Shown here in pieces: positions 40,855 through 49,689 of a stretch of DNA of 64,000 bases. The DNA lies in the NCBI RefSeq assembly GCF_009711345.1, contig NZ_SMMA01000047.1, forward strand, positions 623 through 64,622, read 5' to 3'. A program made the translations under genes and the position numbers. This DNA comes from Pseudovibrio flavus. GTDB lineage: Bacteria; Pseudomonadota; Alphaproteobacteria; Rhizobiales; Stappiaceae. How positions within the stretch are numbered: the first letter of the stretch is position 1; every line of letters begins with the position of its first letter. The notes below the pieces were generated by a model, which worked only from the letters and a program-made list of their open reading frames with translations, ran no database searches and was not told the origin of the DNA.

Positions 40855-42384
40855 TTAAAGGAAGCAATGCTCCGGCATATCGCGCTGGATGTTGAGTTTC
40901 GGCATAAAATCCATGTGCGGGAAGATATCGCGCTCTGGGTCGATACCCGGAGCCAGCTCGATAATTTCCAGCCCATCTTCTGCAAGACGGAACACGGCGC
41001 GCTCAGTGATGTAGAGCACTTCCTGTCCAGACTTGCGAGCAAAGTCACCAGAGAAAGTGATTGCAGCAACCTGCTCGGTGAACTTGTGTACTTTACCAGG
41101 GGCAACGACTTTCAGTTTGCCGTCTTCCATAGCAACGTCGGAACCACCAGCGTCGAACGTACCGCAAAACACCACTTTCTTCGCGTTCTGAGCGATTTCA
41201 ATAAAGCCTCCCGGGCCAATGAGGTTACCGCCGAGGTGGGAAACGTTCACGTTGCCGTGCTGATCCGCTTCACCCATGCCAAGGAAGGTAACGTCGATAC
41301 CGCCGCCGGAATAGTAGTCGAACTGCTCGATAGAAGGCAGGATCGCGTCAGCATTTGCTGCTGCGCCAAACAGGGTATCGTCCAGCATGCGGCCGTTATG
41401 AATGCCCTGCTCCAAGCTCATCCAGAGTTTGTCGCCAATACCCATTTCAGCAACAACGCCAAAGATACCGCCCGGAATACCGAAGCCGAAGTTCAGCGAT
41501 GCGCCTTCCTGCAGTTCCATAGCAGCGCGGCGTGCAATAATGCGGCGCGGCAGCTTGGAAGGAATGTCTGCCTTAACAGCACCAAGGCTCACGCGCTTTG
41601 CACCGGAAACGGACAGATCATAGTCCAGCTTGTAGAACTGCTTCTGGGTTGGCTCTACCACAACGTGGTCTACCATGATGCCCGGAATACGAACGTGACG
41701 GGAATGCAGAGCACCCGGCTCAACAACCTGACGAACCTGAGTAAGCACCAGACCGCCGCTGTTGTGAGCTGCCAGAGCCATGGAGTGAACGTCCATGTCG
41801 ATGGCTTCTTCTTCAGGGGAGATGTTGCCCTTGGTGTCTGCGTAGGTGCCACGAATAATCGCAACGTCGATCTTGAATGGCTTGTAGCGAAGGATTTCCT
41901 TGCCATCCACTTCCATCAGCTCAACGAGGTCTTCGGTGGTGCGGCTGTTGCACTTACCGCCCTGCTGGCGTGGATCAACAAAGGTGCCAACGCCGGAGTG
42001 GGTGAACAGGCCAGGACGACCAGCGCCGATTTCACGCAGCAAGTGCTGAACAACACCGCCCGGGAAGCAGTAGGCTTCGATCTTCTCTTCACGCACCAGC
42101 GCCTGCATTTTCGGCGACCATGTGAAGTGCGCCGCAATGATACGCTTGAGCATACCTTCATGCGCCAGACGGTTGGTGCCCAGCTGATCGCGGTCACCAA
42201 GGCCGAGGGAGTGGACGAGGGTCAGATCACGCGGGTGGCCGGTTTCCAGAAAGCGAGCTTCGAGTGCTTCAAGGATAGCTTCGGCAGAGATCATGCCAGC
42301 GCCGTTGCCGGAGATCGCGATGGTATCGCCGTCTTTGATGAGGGCTACAGCGTCCGCAGCGCTTGAAAACTGAGTTTTTGCCAT
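40855..42384 (-). CDS. Acyl-CoA:acetate-type CoA-transferase (YdiF/propionate family)
   Basis: This 509-residue single-chain CoA-transferase carries both CoA_trans domains. The first half has KDGDTIAISGNGAGMISAEA and FTHSGVGTFVDPRQQGGKCN near 150. The second has LNFGFGIPGG and the catalytic Glu in WMSLEQGIHNG near residue 340, which forms the glutamyl-CoA intermediate. Length and layout match YdiF and propionate CoA-transferase, which activate short carboxylic acids. I chose the ATG at 42384 because upstream residues do not match the family. It is the last gene of a TetR-flanked operon with an enoyl-CoA hydratase. Confidence 0.92.
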   Translation of the reverse strand: MAKTQFSSAADAVALIKDGDTIAISGNGAGMISAEAILEALEARFLETGHPRDLTLVHSLGLGDRDQLGTNRLAHEGMLKRIIAAHFTWSPKMQALVREEKIEAYCFPGGVVQHLLREIGAGRPGLFTHSGVGTFVDPRQQGGKCNSRTTEDLVELMEVDGKEILRYKPFKIDVAIIRGTYADTKGNISPEEEAIDMDVHSMALAAHNSGGLVLTQVRQVVEPGALHSRHVRIPGIMVDHVVVEPTQKQFYKLDYDLSVSGAKRVSLGAVKADIPSKLPRRIIARRAAMELQEGASLNFGFGIPGGIFGVVAEMGIGDKLWMSLEQGIHNGRMLDDTLFGAAANADAILPSIEQFDYYSGGGIDVTFLGMGEADQHGNVNVSHLGGNLIGPGGFIEIAQNAKKVVFCGTFDAGGSDVAMEDGKLKVVAPGKVHKFTEQVAAITFSGDFARKSGQEVLYITERAVFRLAEDGLEIIELAPGIDPERDIFPHMDFMPKLNIQRDMPEHCFL

Positions 42385-42403
42385 TTTCTTATTCTCTTTT
42401 GTT

Positions 42404-43183
42404 CTAGCGGTTGCGATAGACAGGGGCGCGTTTTTCGACGAACGCCTGAACACCTTCTTTGCAGTCTTCAGTGCCAGCGGCCTGAGCAACAGCTGCAGCA
42501 TGCTGGTGAGCCATGTCTGCATGAACGGTGTTGAGGATGCCCTTGGAGATTGCCATTGCGGACGGGCCGTTCTTCATGAGCTGCTGAACCCACTGGTTCA
42601 CCTGCTCGTCAAGACCTTCCTGACCTTCGCAAACGGCAGTCACAAGACCCCAGTCTTCTGCTTTATCAGCGGCAATTGGTGTACCCAGCAGCACAAGGTG
42701 GTGAGCGCGGGTTGGGCCGAGGATTTCGGCCATACGGCGTACGCCCATCCAGCCAGCAATCATGCCCAGAGACACTTCAGGGGAACCGAACTTGGCACGA
42801 GCGGTACAAGCGCGAAGGTCTGCTGCCATCGCCAACTCAAGACCGCCACCAAGGCAGTGGCCGTTGATTGCAGCCACAACAACCTGCGGCAGATTGCGGA
42901 TGCGTTCAAAGACTTCAATGCCACGCAAAATCCAGTCACGGCCCATATCGTGCGGGGTCAGGCTGCCCCATGCTTCGATATCGCCGCCGGTGCAGAAGAA
43001 GCGGTCGCCAGCGCCACGAATTACGATGACGCGCAGCTCTTTGTCCTTCTGCGCCATTTCGCAGATCTGCCAGAGGTCTTCCAGCATAGGCATGGTGAGC
43101 GCGTTGCCTTTGTCGGCACGGTTCAGAGTAACCTCACCCCAGCCATCATGACGGGTCCAGACGGTAAATTCACTCAGGTTCAT
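42404..43183 (-). CDS. Enoyl-CoA hydratase/isomerase-family protein
   Basis: This 259-residue crotonase-fold enzyme has LNRADKGNALTMPMLEDLW near residue 21, the oxyanion-hole IRGAGDRFFCTGGDIEAW near 55 and VVAAINGHCLGGGLELAMAA near 100. FGSPEVSLGMIAGWMGVRRM follows, where the usual catalytic Glu pattern is seen. It adds water to, or isomerises, an unsaturated acyl-CoA. A GGAGA ribosome site precedes the ATG at 43183. It acts in one operon with a CoA-transferase, so the pair probably activates and hydrates a carboxylic acid. Confidence 0.92.
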   Translation of the reverse strand: MNLSEFTVWTRHDGWGEVTLNRADKGNALTMPMLEDLWQICEMAQKDKELRVIVIRGAGDRFFCTGGDIEAWGSLTPHDMGRDWILRGIEVFERIRNLPQVVVAAINGHCLGGGLELAMAADLRACTARAKFGSPEVSLGMIAGWMGVRRMAEILGPTRAHHLVLLGTPIAADKAEDWGLVTAVCEGQEGLDEQVNQWVQQLMKNGPSAMAISKGILNTVHADMAHQHAAAVAQAAGTEDCKEGVQAFVEKRAPVYRNR

Positions 43184-43194
43184 TTCAGTGTCTC

Positions 43195-44046
43195 CTAGCA
43201 GACAGTTGCCAGACGGCGGATGCAGGTTTCCAGCACCACTTCTTCTGGCTGCTGCCACCAGTTGTTTGACGAGAAGATTTCAACTTCGACAGGGCCGGTG
43301 TAGCCAGCGCCCTCAACCCACGAGCGGATCTGCTTCAGGTCGATAACGCCGTCACCCATCATGCCGCGGTCGGTTACCAGATCGACGGTCGGTACCAGCC
43401 AGTCACAAACGTGGAAGGCATAAAGACGGTCTTCACGGCCAGCGCGGGCAATGTCAGCCTCAAGGTTTTCGTCCCACCACACGTGGTAGACGTCTACCGC
43501 AACGCCCAGATAGCCGCAGGTGTCAGGGTCAATTTCTGCCGCCCAGTTCAACGCCTGAGACACAGTGTTCAGGCACGAACGGTCACCAGCGGTCATCGGG
43601 TGCAAAGGTTCAAGAGCCAAGCGAACGCCAACCTTCTTGGCGGTTTCCAGCAGCTCGCTCACACCATCCTTGACCTGCTGGCGAGCGCCAGCAAGATCGC
43701 GGCTGTTGCTTGGCAGGGAGCCAACAACAAGGGTGAACACATCAGCGCCGAGGGTCGCAGCATCTTCAAGAGCGTAAACGTTCTCCTGAAGCGCCAGTTT
43801 GCGGGCCTCTGCTGTTGCCTGCGGGAAGTAGGTGGAACGGCAGTAACCGTTGACCTTCAGTCCGGCATCGCGGCACTGGCGCGCAATGGCGCCAACGCTC
43901 TTACGTTCCAGATCGCGGCGCCAAGGCACAATGTTGCCAAAGCCCTTGGCCGCTACGAGATCAATCACCTGTTCGATAGGAAGGCGGTGGCCGAGTGTCG
44001 CCGTATTCAGGCTGAGCAGCTCGGGAGCATCCTTTAGCACTCGCAT
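43195..44046 (-). CDS. Sugar phosphate isomerase/epimerase-type TIM-barrel protein
   Basis: This 283-residue protein of the AP endonuclease 2-like TIM-barrel family has divalent metal ligands typical of the fold: Glu in LALEPLHPM near 147, Asp in GVAVDVYHVWWD near 185, His in YAFHVCDW near 218 and Glu in VEVEIFSSNNWW near 257. Members include sugar isomerases, inosose dehydratase and 3-dehydroshikimate dehydratase, and the sequence alone does not decide between them. It lies between SDR and enoyl-CoA hydratase genes in the TetR-flanked operon. Confidence 0.87.
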   Translation of the reverse strand: MRVLKDAPELLSLNTATLGHRLPIEQVIDLVAAKGFGNIVPWRRDLERKSVGAIARQCRDAGLKVNGYCRSTYFPQATAEARKLALQENVYALEDAATLGADVFTLVVGSLPSNSRDLAGARQQVKDGVSELLETAKKVGVRLALEPLHPMTAGDRSCLNTVSQALNWAAEIDPDTCGYLGVAVDVYHVWWDENLEADIARAGREDRLYAFHVCDWLVPTVDLVTDRGMMGDGVIDLKQIRSWVEGAGYTGPVEVEIFSSNNWWQQPEEVVLETCIRRLATVC

Positions 44047-44057
44047 GGCTATGTCCC

Positions 44058-44846
44058 TTAGAATGCAGGCATTGTTAGGCCGCCGTCGATGATGAAGGCC
44101 TGACCTACGGAGTAGGACATCTTGCCTTCAGCAATGTTGACGACGTAGTTAGCGATGTCAGCAGGCTGACCCCAGCGGCGCATAGGCACCAGACCATCAC
44201 CAATGAGCTTGTCGTACTTCGCTTTGGAAGGACGGGTCATTTCGGTTTCAATGATGCCCGGCTGAATTTCGTAAACGCCAACACCCTCATCTGCCAGACG
44301 CAGGGAGAACAGCTTGGTGGTGGTGCTGGAAGCAGCTTTAGACACGCAGTATTCACCGCGGTTAAGAGCATGCGCCACAACGTTGCAAGAGGTCACGTTG
44401 ATGATTGCGCGGTGCTGATCACCGATCTGGCCCTGAGCAAGCATGATCTTCGCTGCGCGCTGGGTCATGAAGAATACTGCGCGGGTGTTTACGCCGAGGT
44501 TGTAGTCGTAGCTGTCTACCTGAACGTCGAGCAGATCGCCGCGATTGAATACGGAAACACCAGCGTTGTTCATGAGAACGTCAAGACGACCCCAGCGGCC
44601 AGTAGCTGCTGCAAACAGCGCTTCGTGGCGGTCCAGATCACCAACGTCACAAGCGTGGATTTCAACTTCAACACCGAACGCTTCCAGTTCGCCCTTCAGC
44701 TTTTCCAGCAGAGCAATGTCTTCAGCGCCTTCACGATCGTTGATAACGACGTTGTAGCCAGCTTCAGCAAGAGCCAGAGCAGAACCTTTGCCGATGCCAC
44801 GAGCTGCACCGGTTACAAGAGCGACGGGACGGGTTGAGCGGGACAT
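44058..44846 (-). CDS. Short-chain dehydrogenase/reductase
   Basis: This 262-residue classical SDR has the cofactor motif TGAARGIGKG (residues 12-21), NNAGVSVF near 89, a Ser in INVTSCNVVAHAL near 150, and the catalytic Tyr and Lys in EYCVSKAAS near 166-170. The C-terminal SVGQAFIIDGGLTMP is usual. Acidic residues after the first beta strand (NDREGAED) suggest NAD+ preference. It is the first gene of the operon and has a GGAGG ribosome site. A TetR-type dyad lies upstream. It would oxidise an alcohol to a ketone early in the pathway. Confidence 0.93.
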   Translation of the reverse strand: MSRSTRPVALVTGAARGIGKGSALALAEAGYNVVINDREGAEDIALLEKLKGELEAFGVEVEIHACDVGDLDRHEALFAAATGRWGRLDVLMNNAGVSVFNRGDLLDVQVDSYDYNLGVNTRAVFFMTQRAAKIMLAQGQIGDQHRAIINVTSCNVVAHALNRGEYCVSKAASSTTTKLFSLRLADEGVGVYEIQPGIIETEMTRPSKAKYDKLIGDGLVPMRRWGQPADIANYVVNIAEGKMSYSVGQAFIIDGGLTMPAF

Positions 44847-44878
44847 GTGATCCTCCAGAATTTGTTCTTGCACTTGTT

Positions 44879-44898
44879 TTAACTATCTGGTTAGTTAG
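44879..44898. promoter_or_regulatory. Candidate TetR operator between divergent genes
   Basis: An inverted repeat TTAACTA-N6-TAGTTAG (44879-44885 and 44892-44898; six of seven positions pair) lies 33 bp upstream of the SDR operon. The TetR-family gene is divergent, so the site could control both. Confidence 0.5.
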
Positions 44899-45132
44899 TT
44901 GGCAATAGGGGAGCTACTTAGTCGGTGAAATTTCACTGTGATTAGTTGAAAACAACCATTTTCCGCAGGGAAATCGGCCAGTTCGATAAAGGGCGGGAGC
45001 CCTTTAGGAGGACGTTTGTTTTTGATGATATTTCAACAGGCTAGGAATTGACGCTCGCGTAGAGACCAAAATCCGGCTAGGAGGGGCGAAACGCCGCTCC
45101 AAAAAAACGAGAAGTGCACAAGGGGTTCTAGA

Positions 45133-45780
45133 TTGGCAAAGGCAGCAGCTACAGCGCCTAAACAAAAGCGCAACGCAGCAGAAACGCAGAAGAAGATCTT
45201 GCAGGCCGCAAAGGAGGAATTTGCGCAGGCAGGGTTTGAAGGCGCGCGCGTGGACCGCATTGCCGATGCCGCCGAAGTGAACAAAAACATGCTCTACCAC
45301 TACTTCGGTAACAAGGATGCGTTGTTTTCTGTGGTGCTGGATGAAGCCTACCGCGATATCCGTGAGCGGGAAGCCTCTCTCAATGTAGACCACCTCTCCC
45401 CGCCTGATGCTATTGCCGCGCTGGTGGAGTTTTCATGGAACTACTATCTCGAAAACCCTGAGTTTATTCGCCTGCTTAACGCGGAAAACCAGCAGGAGGG
45501 CCGCCACGTTCGCGCCTCCACCGATACCAAGACCATCAACGAAGGTCACTTGTCGACCATGAAGAACGTGCTGGCACGCGGTGCGGCCGATGGCTCGCTG
45601 CGCTCTGATATTGATCCGGTACAGCTCAACATCTCCATCGCGGCACTTGGTTTCTTCTATCTCATCAACCAGCATACGCTGCAGGCCGTTTATCAACGAA
45701 ATCTTGTGTGCCAGAGCGCACTGGATGAACGATTGGCTGTGATGAAGGAAACAATTTTGAGCTGGGTCGTGGATCGTTAA
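45133..45780 (+). CDS. TetR-family transcriptional regulator
   Basis: This 215-residue regulator begins with a basic tail followed by the TetR helix-turn-helix (TQKKILQAAKEEFAQAGFEG, then VDRIADAAEVNKNMLYHYFG, NKDALFSVVL), and then a helical ligand domain with a TetR_C-type pattern (SWNYYLENPEFIRLLNAENQ). The start appears to be TTG at 45133 with an AGGGG ribosome site at 45121; the next in-frame ATG would remove the DNA-binding helix. It is divergent from the SDR/TIM-barrel/hydratase/CoA-transferase operon and likely represses it. Confidence 0.9.
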   Translation: MAKAAATAPKQKRNAAETQKKILQAAKEEFAQAGFEGARVDRIADAAEVNKNMLYHYFGNKDALFSVVLDEAYRDIREREASLNVDHLSPPDAIAALVEFSWNYYLENPEFIRLLNAENQQEGRHVRASTDTKTINEGHLSTMKNVLARGAADGSLRSDIDPVQLNISIAALGFFYLINQHTLQAVYQRNLVCQSALDERLAVMKETILSWVVDR

Positions 45781-45900
45781 CCTATTGTCGCTAAACTGTT
45801 TTCCGAGATATAACGACTTTCACTAGTGCACGTAACGGCAGTTTGAAGCCTCTCTTACTGTCTTTAAAAAGAAAATTGATTACTCCCTCGGTCAACAGGA

Positions 45901-46542
45901 ATGATAGCGACAACTTCAGACGATACCCCAAAGGAAAGACTGTGGTTTTATCAAAAGAACCACGAGGCAAACGGACCCATTGATCACAGCGAATTTCTTG
46001 CGTTGGTGACCAAGGGCGATATCCGTCCGACGACGCGTGTCTGGTGTCGTGAGTTGGGGCCGGTTTGGCGTATGGCGCGGGACTTGAAGTATCTGGATGT
46101 TGACGAGGCAATGGCCGCTGCACGCCAGCAGGCGCTGCCGCCAGATAATACCGAGGATATCAAGAAGGCGGTTCTAACTGCCCGCAGCACTTTTGTTGGT
46201 CACATACTTGCGCTTGTACCAGCGGTTTCCGTAGCCGCTGCCCTGATGTTTGTGAAGTTTTCCGCCTACACAACCGGTTACAGCAAAGAGCTTGCTGTCG
46301 TGTACTACTGGATTGTGTTCCCGATCATGGGTGCCACATTCTACCGGATGGACAGGCAGTTGCTACGCAGCACCTATGAGCAGAGCCCCGCGCTTGGCCT
46401 GTTGAGTTTCCTGTCTATTCCGCCAGTTTACTTTGCAAGGCGGGCGCTTATCGCTCGCAACCAGCCAAGGTCCCTTCCCGCTCTTGCATCGTTCTCGTTC
46501 TTGGCGCCGCTGTTTCTGCACGTCTATTTGATCTGGGCCTGA
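45901..46542 (+). CDS. GYF_2 (DUF4339) domain membrane protein
   Basis: This 213-residue protein has an N-terminal GYF_2 domain (LWFYQKNHEANGPIDHSEF, then GDIRPTTRVWCRELGPVWRM, residues 13-60) followed by four predicted membrane spans from residue 100 on. GYF_2 domains bind proline-rich peptides. Bacterial proteins combining them with spans are common but uncharacterised. The gene converges on the YhhN-type gene with only 3 bp between the stop codons. No function can be given. Confidence 0.75.
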   Translation: MIATTSDDTPKERLWFYQKNHEANGPIDHSEFLALVTKGDIRPTTRVWCRELGPVWRMARDLKYLDVDEAMAAARQQALPPDNTEDIKKAVLTARSTFVGHILALVPAVSVAAALMFVKFSAYTTGYSKELAVVYYWIVFPIMGATFYRMDRQLLRSTYEQSPALGLLSFLSIPPVYFARRALIARNQPRSLPALASFSFLAPLFLHVYLIWA

Positions 46543-46545
46543 GCC

Positions 46546-47175
46546 CTACGGAGCCAGATAGGCAAAGACGATGGACATCTGCCCGCCGTAGTAGAAGAAC
46601 CAGAGCGCGACCGAAATCGCCTTCTTGAACGGGTTGTCTTTTGGAAGGCGGAACAGCTCCAGCGACAGCAAGATATCCGAGATGATGAAGGCGAAAGCAC
46701 CCATCAGCACAACGCCGCCGATCTGCGTTGCCAACGCGCCCATGATGGAAATCAGCAGCACGTAAATGGCAACTGGCGCTTTGAGTTCGCCCGCGTAAGG
46801 CAACAACCACCAGCGGGTGGAAAGCGCAAGGATAGCCATTAGTGCACCAGCAGGTGCTATACGGGCCGGATCAACAATGCCAATGCTTTGCCAGAACAAC
46901 ACGATGTAAAGCACATGGGCCAAAGCGAACGCGCAAAGCCCAACCAAAAACCGCTTATCGCCATCTCTTGCCAGCGCATAATCACCCAGAGCAGAAAACG
47001 CGACAGCCGCCGTCAGCACCAGCGGTGCTTCTTTGATTAGGCACACACCAATAATCACGCCAAGAGCCAATGTCTTGAACAGCGTTTTGAAATTGGTCGC
47101 TTCCCGCCAGCTATAAAACAATCCGTAAAGCGAGGCGGCGGTAATACTGGTAAAAAAGAGTGTCGAACTAATCAT
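46546..47175 (-). CDS. Lysoplasmalogenase (YhhN/TMEM86) family membrane protein
   Basis: This membrane protein of about 209 residues has eight predicted spans. The family pattern is recognisable in SALGDYALARDGDKRFLVGL near residue 72, GLCAFALAHVLYIVLFW, and the late VLMGAFAFIISDILLSLELF near 165, with conserved acidic residues at membrane boundaries. Members of the YhhN family hydrolyse the vinyl-ether bond of lysoplasmalogens in animals; the bacterial role is unclear. I prefer the ATG at 47175 to a TTG three codons upstream. Confidence 0.85.
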   Translation of the reverse strand: MISSTLFFTSITAASLYGLFYSWREATNFKTLFKTLALGVIIGVCLIKEAPLVLTAAVAFSALGDYALARDGDKRFLVGLCAFALAHVLYIVLFWQSIGIVDPARIAPAGALMAILALSTRWWLLPYAGELKAPVAIYVLLISIMGALATQIGGVVLMGAFAFIISDILLSLELFRLPKDNPFKKAISVALWFFYYGGQMSIVFAYLAP

Positions 47176-47432
47176 CTGCGCCAAATCATCATTAAATATC
47201 AGCGTATTCTAACTGACAGGCCCTGCACTCAAAAGTAAAAATACCTAAATAATTAAAAGGATTTCCTATCTATTGGTCGAAGTCAGAAATCACGAGGATA
47301 CACACCATTACGTTAAGGTCACGGCGGATAAAGGCTAGCGCATATGTACAACCTGCGAGATAGTTTTGATGAAATCACTGAATGATTCCGCTTGGGAGCG
47401 ACAGTGAGCACAACGCTTGAAAGGCAAGACTT

Positions 47433-48278
47433 ATGAAGCTGCTGCGATACGGCCCTAAAGGTGAAGAAAAGCCGGGCCTGCTCGATAATGAGGGACGCAT
47501 CCGCGATCTCTCCGAGATCCTGAGTGACATCAACCCTGAAAGCGTTGATGACAATATCCTGCAGAAGCTTCGCAGCCTTGACCCTGAGCAACTGACAATC
47601 GTGGATGGCAACCCACGCCTTGGCCCTTGCATTGCTGGCAGCGGCAAGTTCGTGTGTGTGGGCCTGAACTACTCAGACCATGCAGCAGAATCCGGCATGC
47701 CGGTTCCGCCAGAGCCGGTGTTGTTCTTTAAAGCGACCTCGGCCATTTCCGGCCCGTATGATCCTATCGAGTTGCCGCGCGGCTCTACCAAGACCGACTG
47801 GGAGGTCGAGCTTGGCATTGTCATCGGCAAGCACGCCAAATACGTGAACGAAGAAGATGCGCTGGATTATGTGGCCGGTTACTGTGCGGTCAACGATGTG
47901 TCAGAGCGTGGCTTCCAGATCGAGCGCTCAGGCCAGTGGGTGAAAGGCAAATCCGCCGATACGTTTGGCCCTGTTGGCCCGTGGCTGGTAACCCGTGACG
48001 AAATCGCTGACCCGCAAAATTTGCGCCTGACGCTGGATGTTAACGGTAAGCGCTATCAGGATGGTTCAACGCAAACCATGGTCTACAACGTTGCGTTCAT
48101 TGTCTCCTACATCTCCCAGTTCATGAGCTTGCAACCGGGCGACATTATCTCCACCGGCACGCCTCCGGGCGTCGGAATGGGCCAAAAGCCTCCGGTCTAC
48201 CTGAAAGCCGGTGATGTGGTGAGCCTGTCTGTTGAAGGGCTGGGCAACCAGAGACAAGAGGTTATCGCCCCGCTTTAA
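47433..48278 (+). CDS. Fumarylacetoacetate hydrolase (FAH) family protein
   Basis: This 281-residue enzyme has the FAH C-terminal fold. VCVGLNYSDHAAESGMPVP near residue 72, metal-binding acidic residues in DWEVELGIVIGK near 121, VNDVSERGFQIERSGQW near 153 and the late PGDIISTGTPPGVGMGQKPP are all seen. Members are 5-carboxymethyl-2-hydroxymuconate isomerases, ureidoglycolate lyase-like proteins and acylpyruvate or 2,4-diketo acid hydrolases, including lyases acting on sugar-derived diketo acids. It stands alone, ahead of a terminator and convergent with a SorC regulator. The substrate is unknown. Confidence 0.92.
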   Translation: MKLLRYGPKGEEKPGLLDNEGRIRDLSEILSDINPESVDDNILQKLRSLDPEQLTIVDGNPRLGPCIAGSGKFVCVGLNYSDHAAESGMPVPPEPVLFFKATSAISGPYDPIELPRGSTKTDWEVELGIVIGKHAKYVNEEDALDYVAGYCAVNDVSERGFQIERSGQWVKGKSADTFGPVGPWLVTRDEIADPQNLRLTLDVNGKRYQDGSTQTMVYNVAFIVSYISQFMSLQPGDIISTGTPPGVGMGQKPPVYLKAGDVVSLSVEGLGNQRQEVIAPL

Positions 48279-48303
48279 CCTTCTGATATCAATAGCTTTT
48301 CCC

Positions 48304-48337
48304 ATGCCCTCGCCACACTTCTGGCGGGGGCATTTTG
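48304..48337 (+). terminator. Terminator of the FAH-family gene
   Basis: ATGCCCTCGCCA (48304-48315) pairs with TGGCGGGGGCAT (48322-48333), with one G-T wobble, followed by TTTGTT. Confidence 0.85.
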
Positions 48338-48353
48338 TTATTCATCTACCGGT

Positions 48354-49358
48354 TTACTTCTGCTTTTTAAGCGCGGCAATTTTCGGCGCATTACGAACCA
48401 GAATTTCAGCAACCGAATGATCTATGATGATGGTGCTTGCAATACCGCTTAGCAAAATAGCTTGCAGTGCCAATGCCTTATCCGGCGTTGCTGCCAAAAT
48501 GATGTTATTGGCGGCAATGAGGTTTTCCAGCCCCACACCGATCATACGCTCGTTGAGGTCTATATCAGCAAGGGCTCCATTTTCCGTGAGGAAGACACCG
48601 GCGATTTCGCAAACGACGCCAGCGTGATCGAGCGCTTCCTTTTCCGTGTCATGCACGCCGATCATCTCGCAGTATGTGTTGCCGGGCGCGAAGTGGGCGC
48701 AGCTGATGATGTTGAAGTCAGACCCCCGCCCCATTTCTAGAGCGTTGCGGATCGCTTCGTCTGTTTCCAGCGTGCGGGCAATGTGCGCTGAAGATGTGAG
48801 GATCGGCGCTGGCAATGGGTAGGCTTCAGCCGCTGTAACCTGCGCAAAGTTGGAGGCCATAAGGTAGGCGCTCGTACCATTATCGCGGCGCGGCGAACCA
48901 AGCAGCGAAACCACTTTCATATTCGGCTTTCGCACTGTCGGAAAACACTGGATCATCTCGGCAATGGTCCGCCCACTACCAATGCCCACCGTCGCTGGAC
49001 CGATGTTCTTCAAGTGACGGGCGATGTAATCCGCCGCCACCATGCCAACGGACTGGCGAGCGAGGTTATCAGTCAGCTCGGTGCTTGTATCACTGTCTTG
49101 TTGAAGTGGCGTGATAAGACATTCACGCAGATTATAGGTGCGGGCAATCCAGTCTGACAGCGCCAGCGTCTCGGTCATGTCATGATCGACGCTGATTTTC
49201 ACGATACCTTCATCGCGGGCGGAAGACAGCAAACGGGTGACTTTCGTGCGTGAAACCCCGAGTCGATTCGCGACTTCCTCTTGCCCCAGCCCATGAGCGT
49301 AGTAGAGCCAAGAAGCGCGAACCATCAGGTCTTCATCAGGATTTCTCACGGCAATCAT
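48354..49358 (-). CDS. SorC-family sugar-binding transcriptional regulator
   Basis: This 334-residue regulator has an N-terminal helix-turn-helix (RASWLYYAHGLGQEEVANRL, then GVSRTKVTRLLSSARDEGIV) and a large SorC/DeoR-like sensor domain (IGPATVGIGSGRTIAEMIQC near 105, VVSLLGSPRRDNGT near 135, DKALALQAILLSG near 300). Such proteins sense phosphorylated sugars or polyols. It is divergent from the galactitol-type PTS operon and is the obvious regulator. The open frame extends to 49490, but the ATG at 49358 gives a family-sized protein. Confidence 0.9.
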   Translation of the reverse strand: MIAVRNPDEDLMVRASWLYYAHGLGQEEVANRLGVSRTKVTRLLSSARDEGIVKISVDHDMTETLALSDWIARTYNLRECLITPLQQDSDTSTELTDNLARQSVGMVAADYIARHLKNIGPATVGIGSGRTIAEMIQCFPTVRKPNMKVVSLLGSPRRDNGTSAYLMASNFAQVTAAEAYPLPAPILTSSAHIARTLETDEAIRNALEMGRGSDFNIISCAHFAPGNTYCEMIGVHDTEKEALDHAGVVCEIAGVFLTENGALADIDLNERMIGVGLENLIAANNIILAATPDKALALQAILLSGIASTIIIDHSVAEILVRNAPKIAALKKQK

Positions 49359-49474
49359 TCCATAGTTACAACAGCATAGAGGGAATTTCTCGGCCAATAC
49401 AAGAGCAGCGCCTTCCCCCAGTGTCAGCACCATACTCCTAAAATTATTTTCCGAAAATGGAGAAAATGCGCATT

Positions 49475-49554
49475 TGTTCAGTATTTGCACGATTGACCAA
49501 ATCGCCTGTGAAATATTAAGGTGAACATATGAGGGGCTCGTGCACTTTTGTTCA
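49475..49554. promoter_or_regulatory. TGTTCA/TGAACA half-sites upstream of the PTS operon
   Basis: TGTTCA occurs at 49475-49480 and 49549-49554, and its complement TGAACA at 49522-49527, all in the gap between the SorC regulator and the EIIC gene. Multiple spaced half-sites fit oligomeric SorC-type regulators. The remaining 49555-49689 region shows no gene. Confidence 0.35.
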
Positions 49555-49689
49555 CTTCCGCCTGTTGGGTAGGGAAATTACAGGTGAAACTGGACGTGCG
49601 AACTGGCTTTTATCAGCACCGGTGGGACGGGAACTCACTGACAAAAAGCAGGAGAGAGACAACAAGGAAGCCATCTAAGGGAGGAAACC

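Noticed and set aside
40867-42366. 499-codon open frame on the plus strand
   Set aside because: It is antisense to the CoA-transferase gene and has no recognisable domain.
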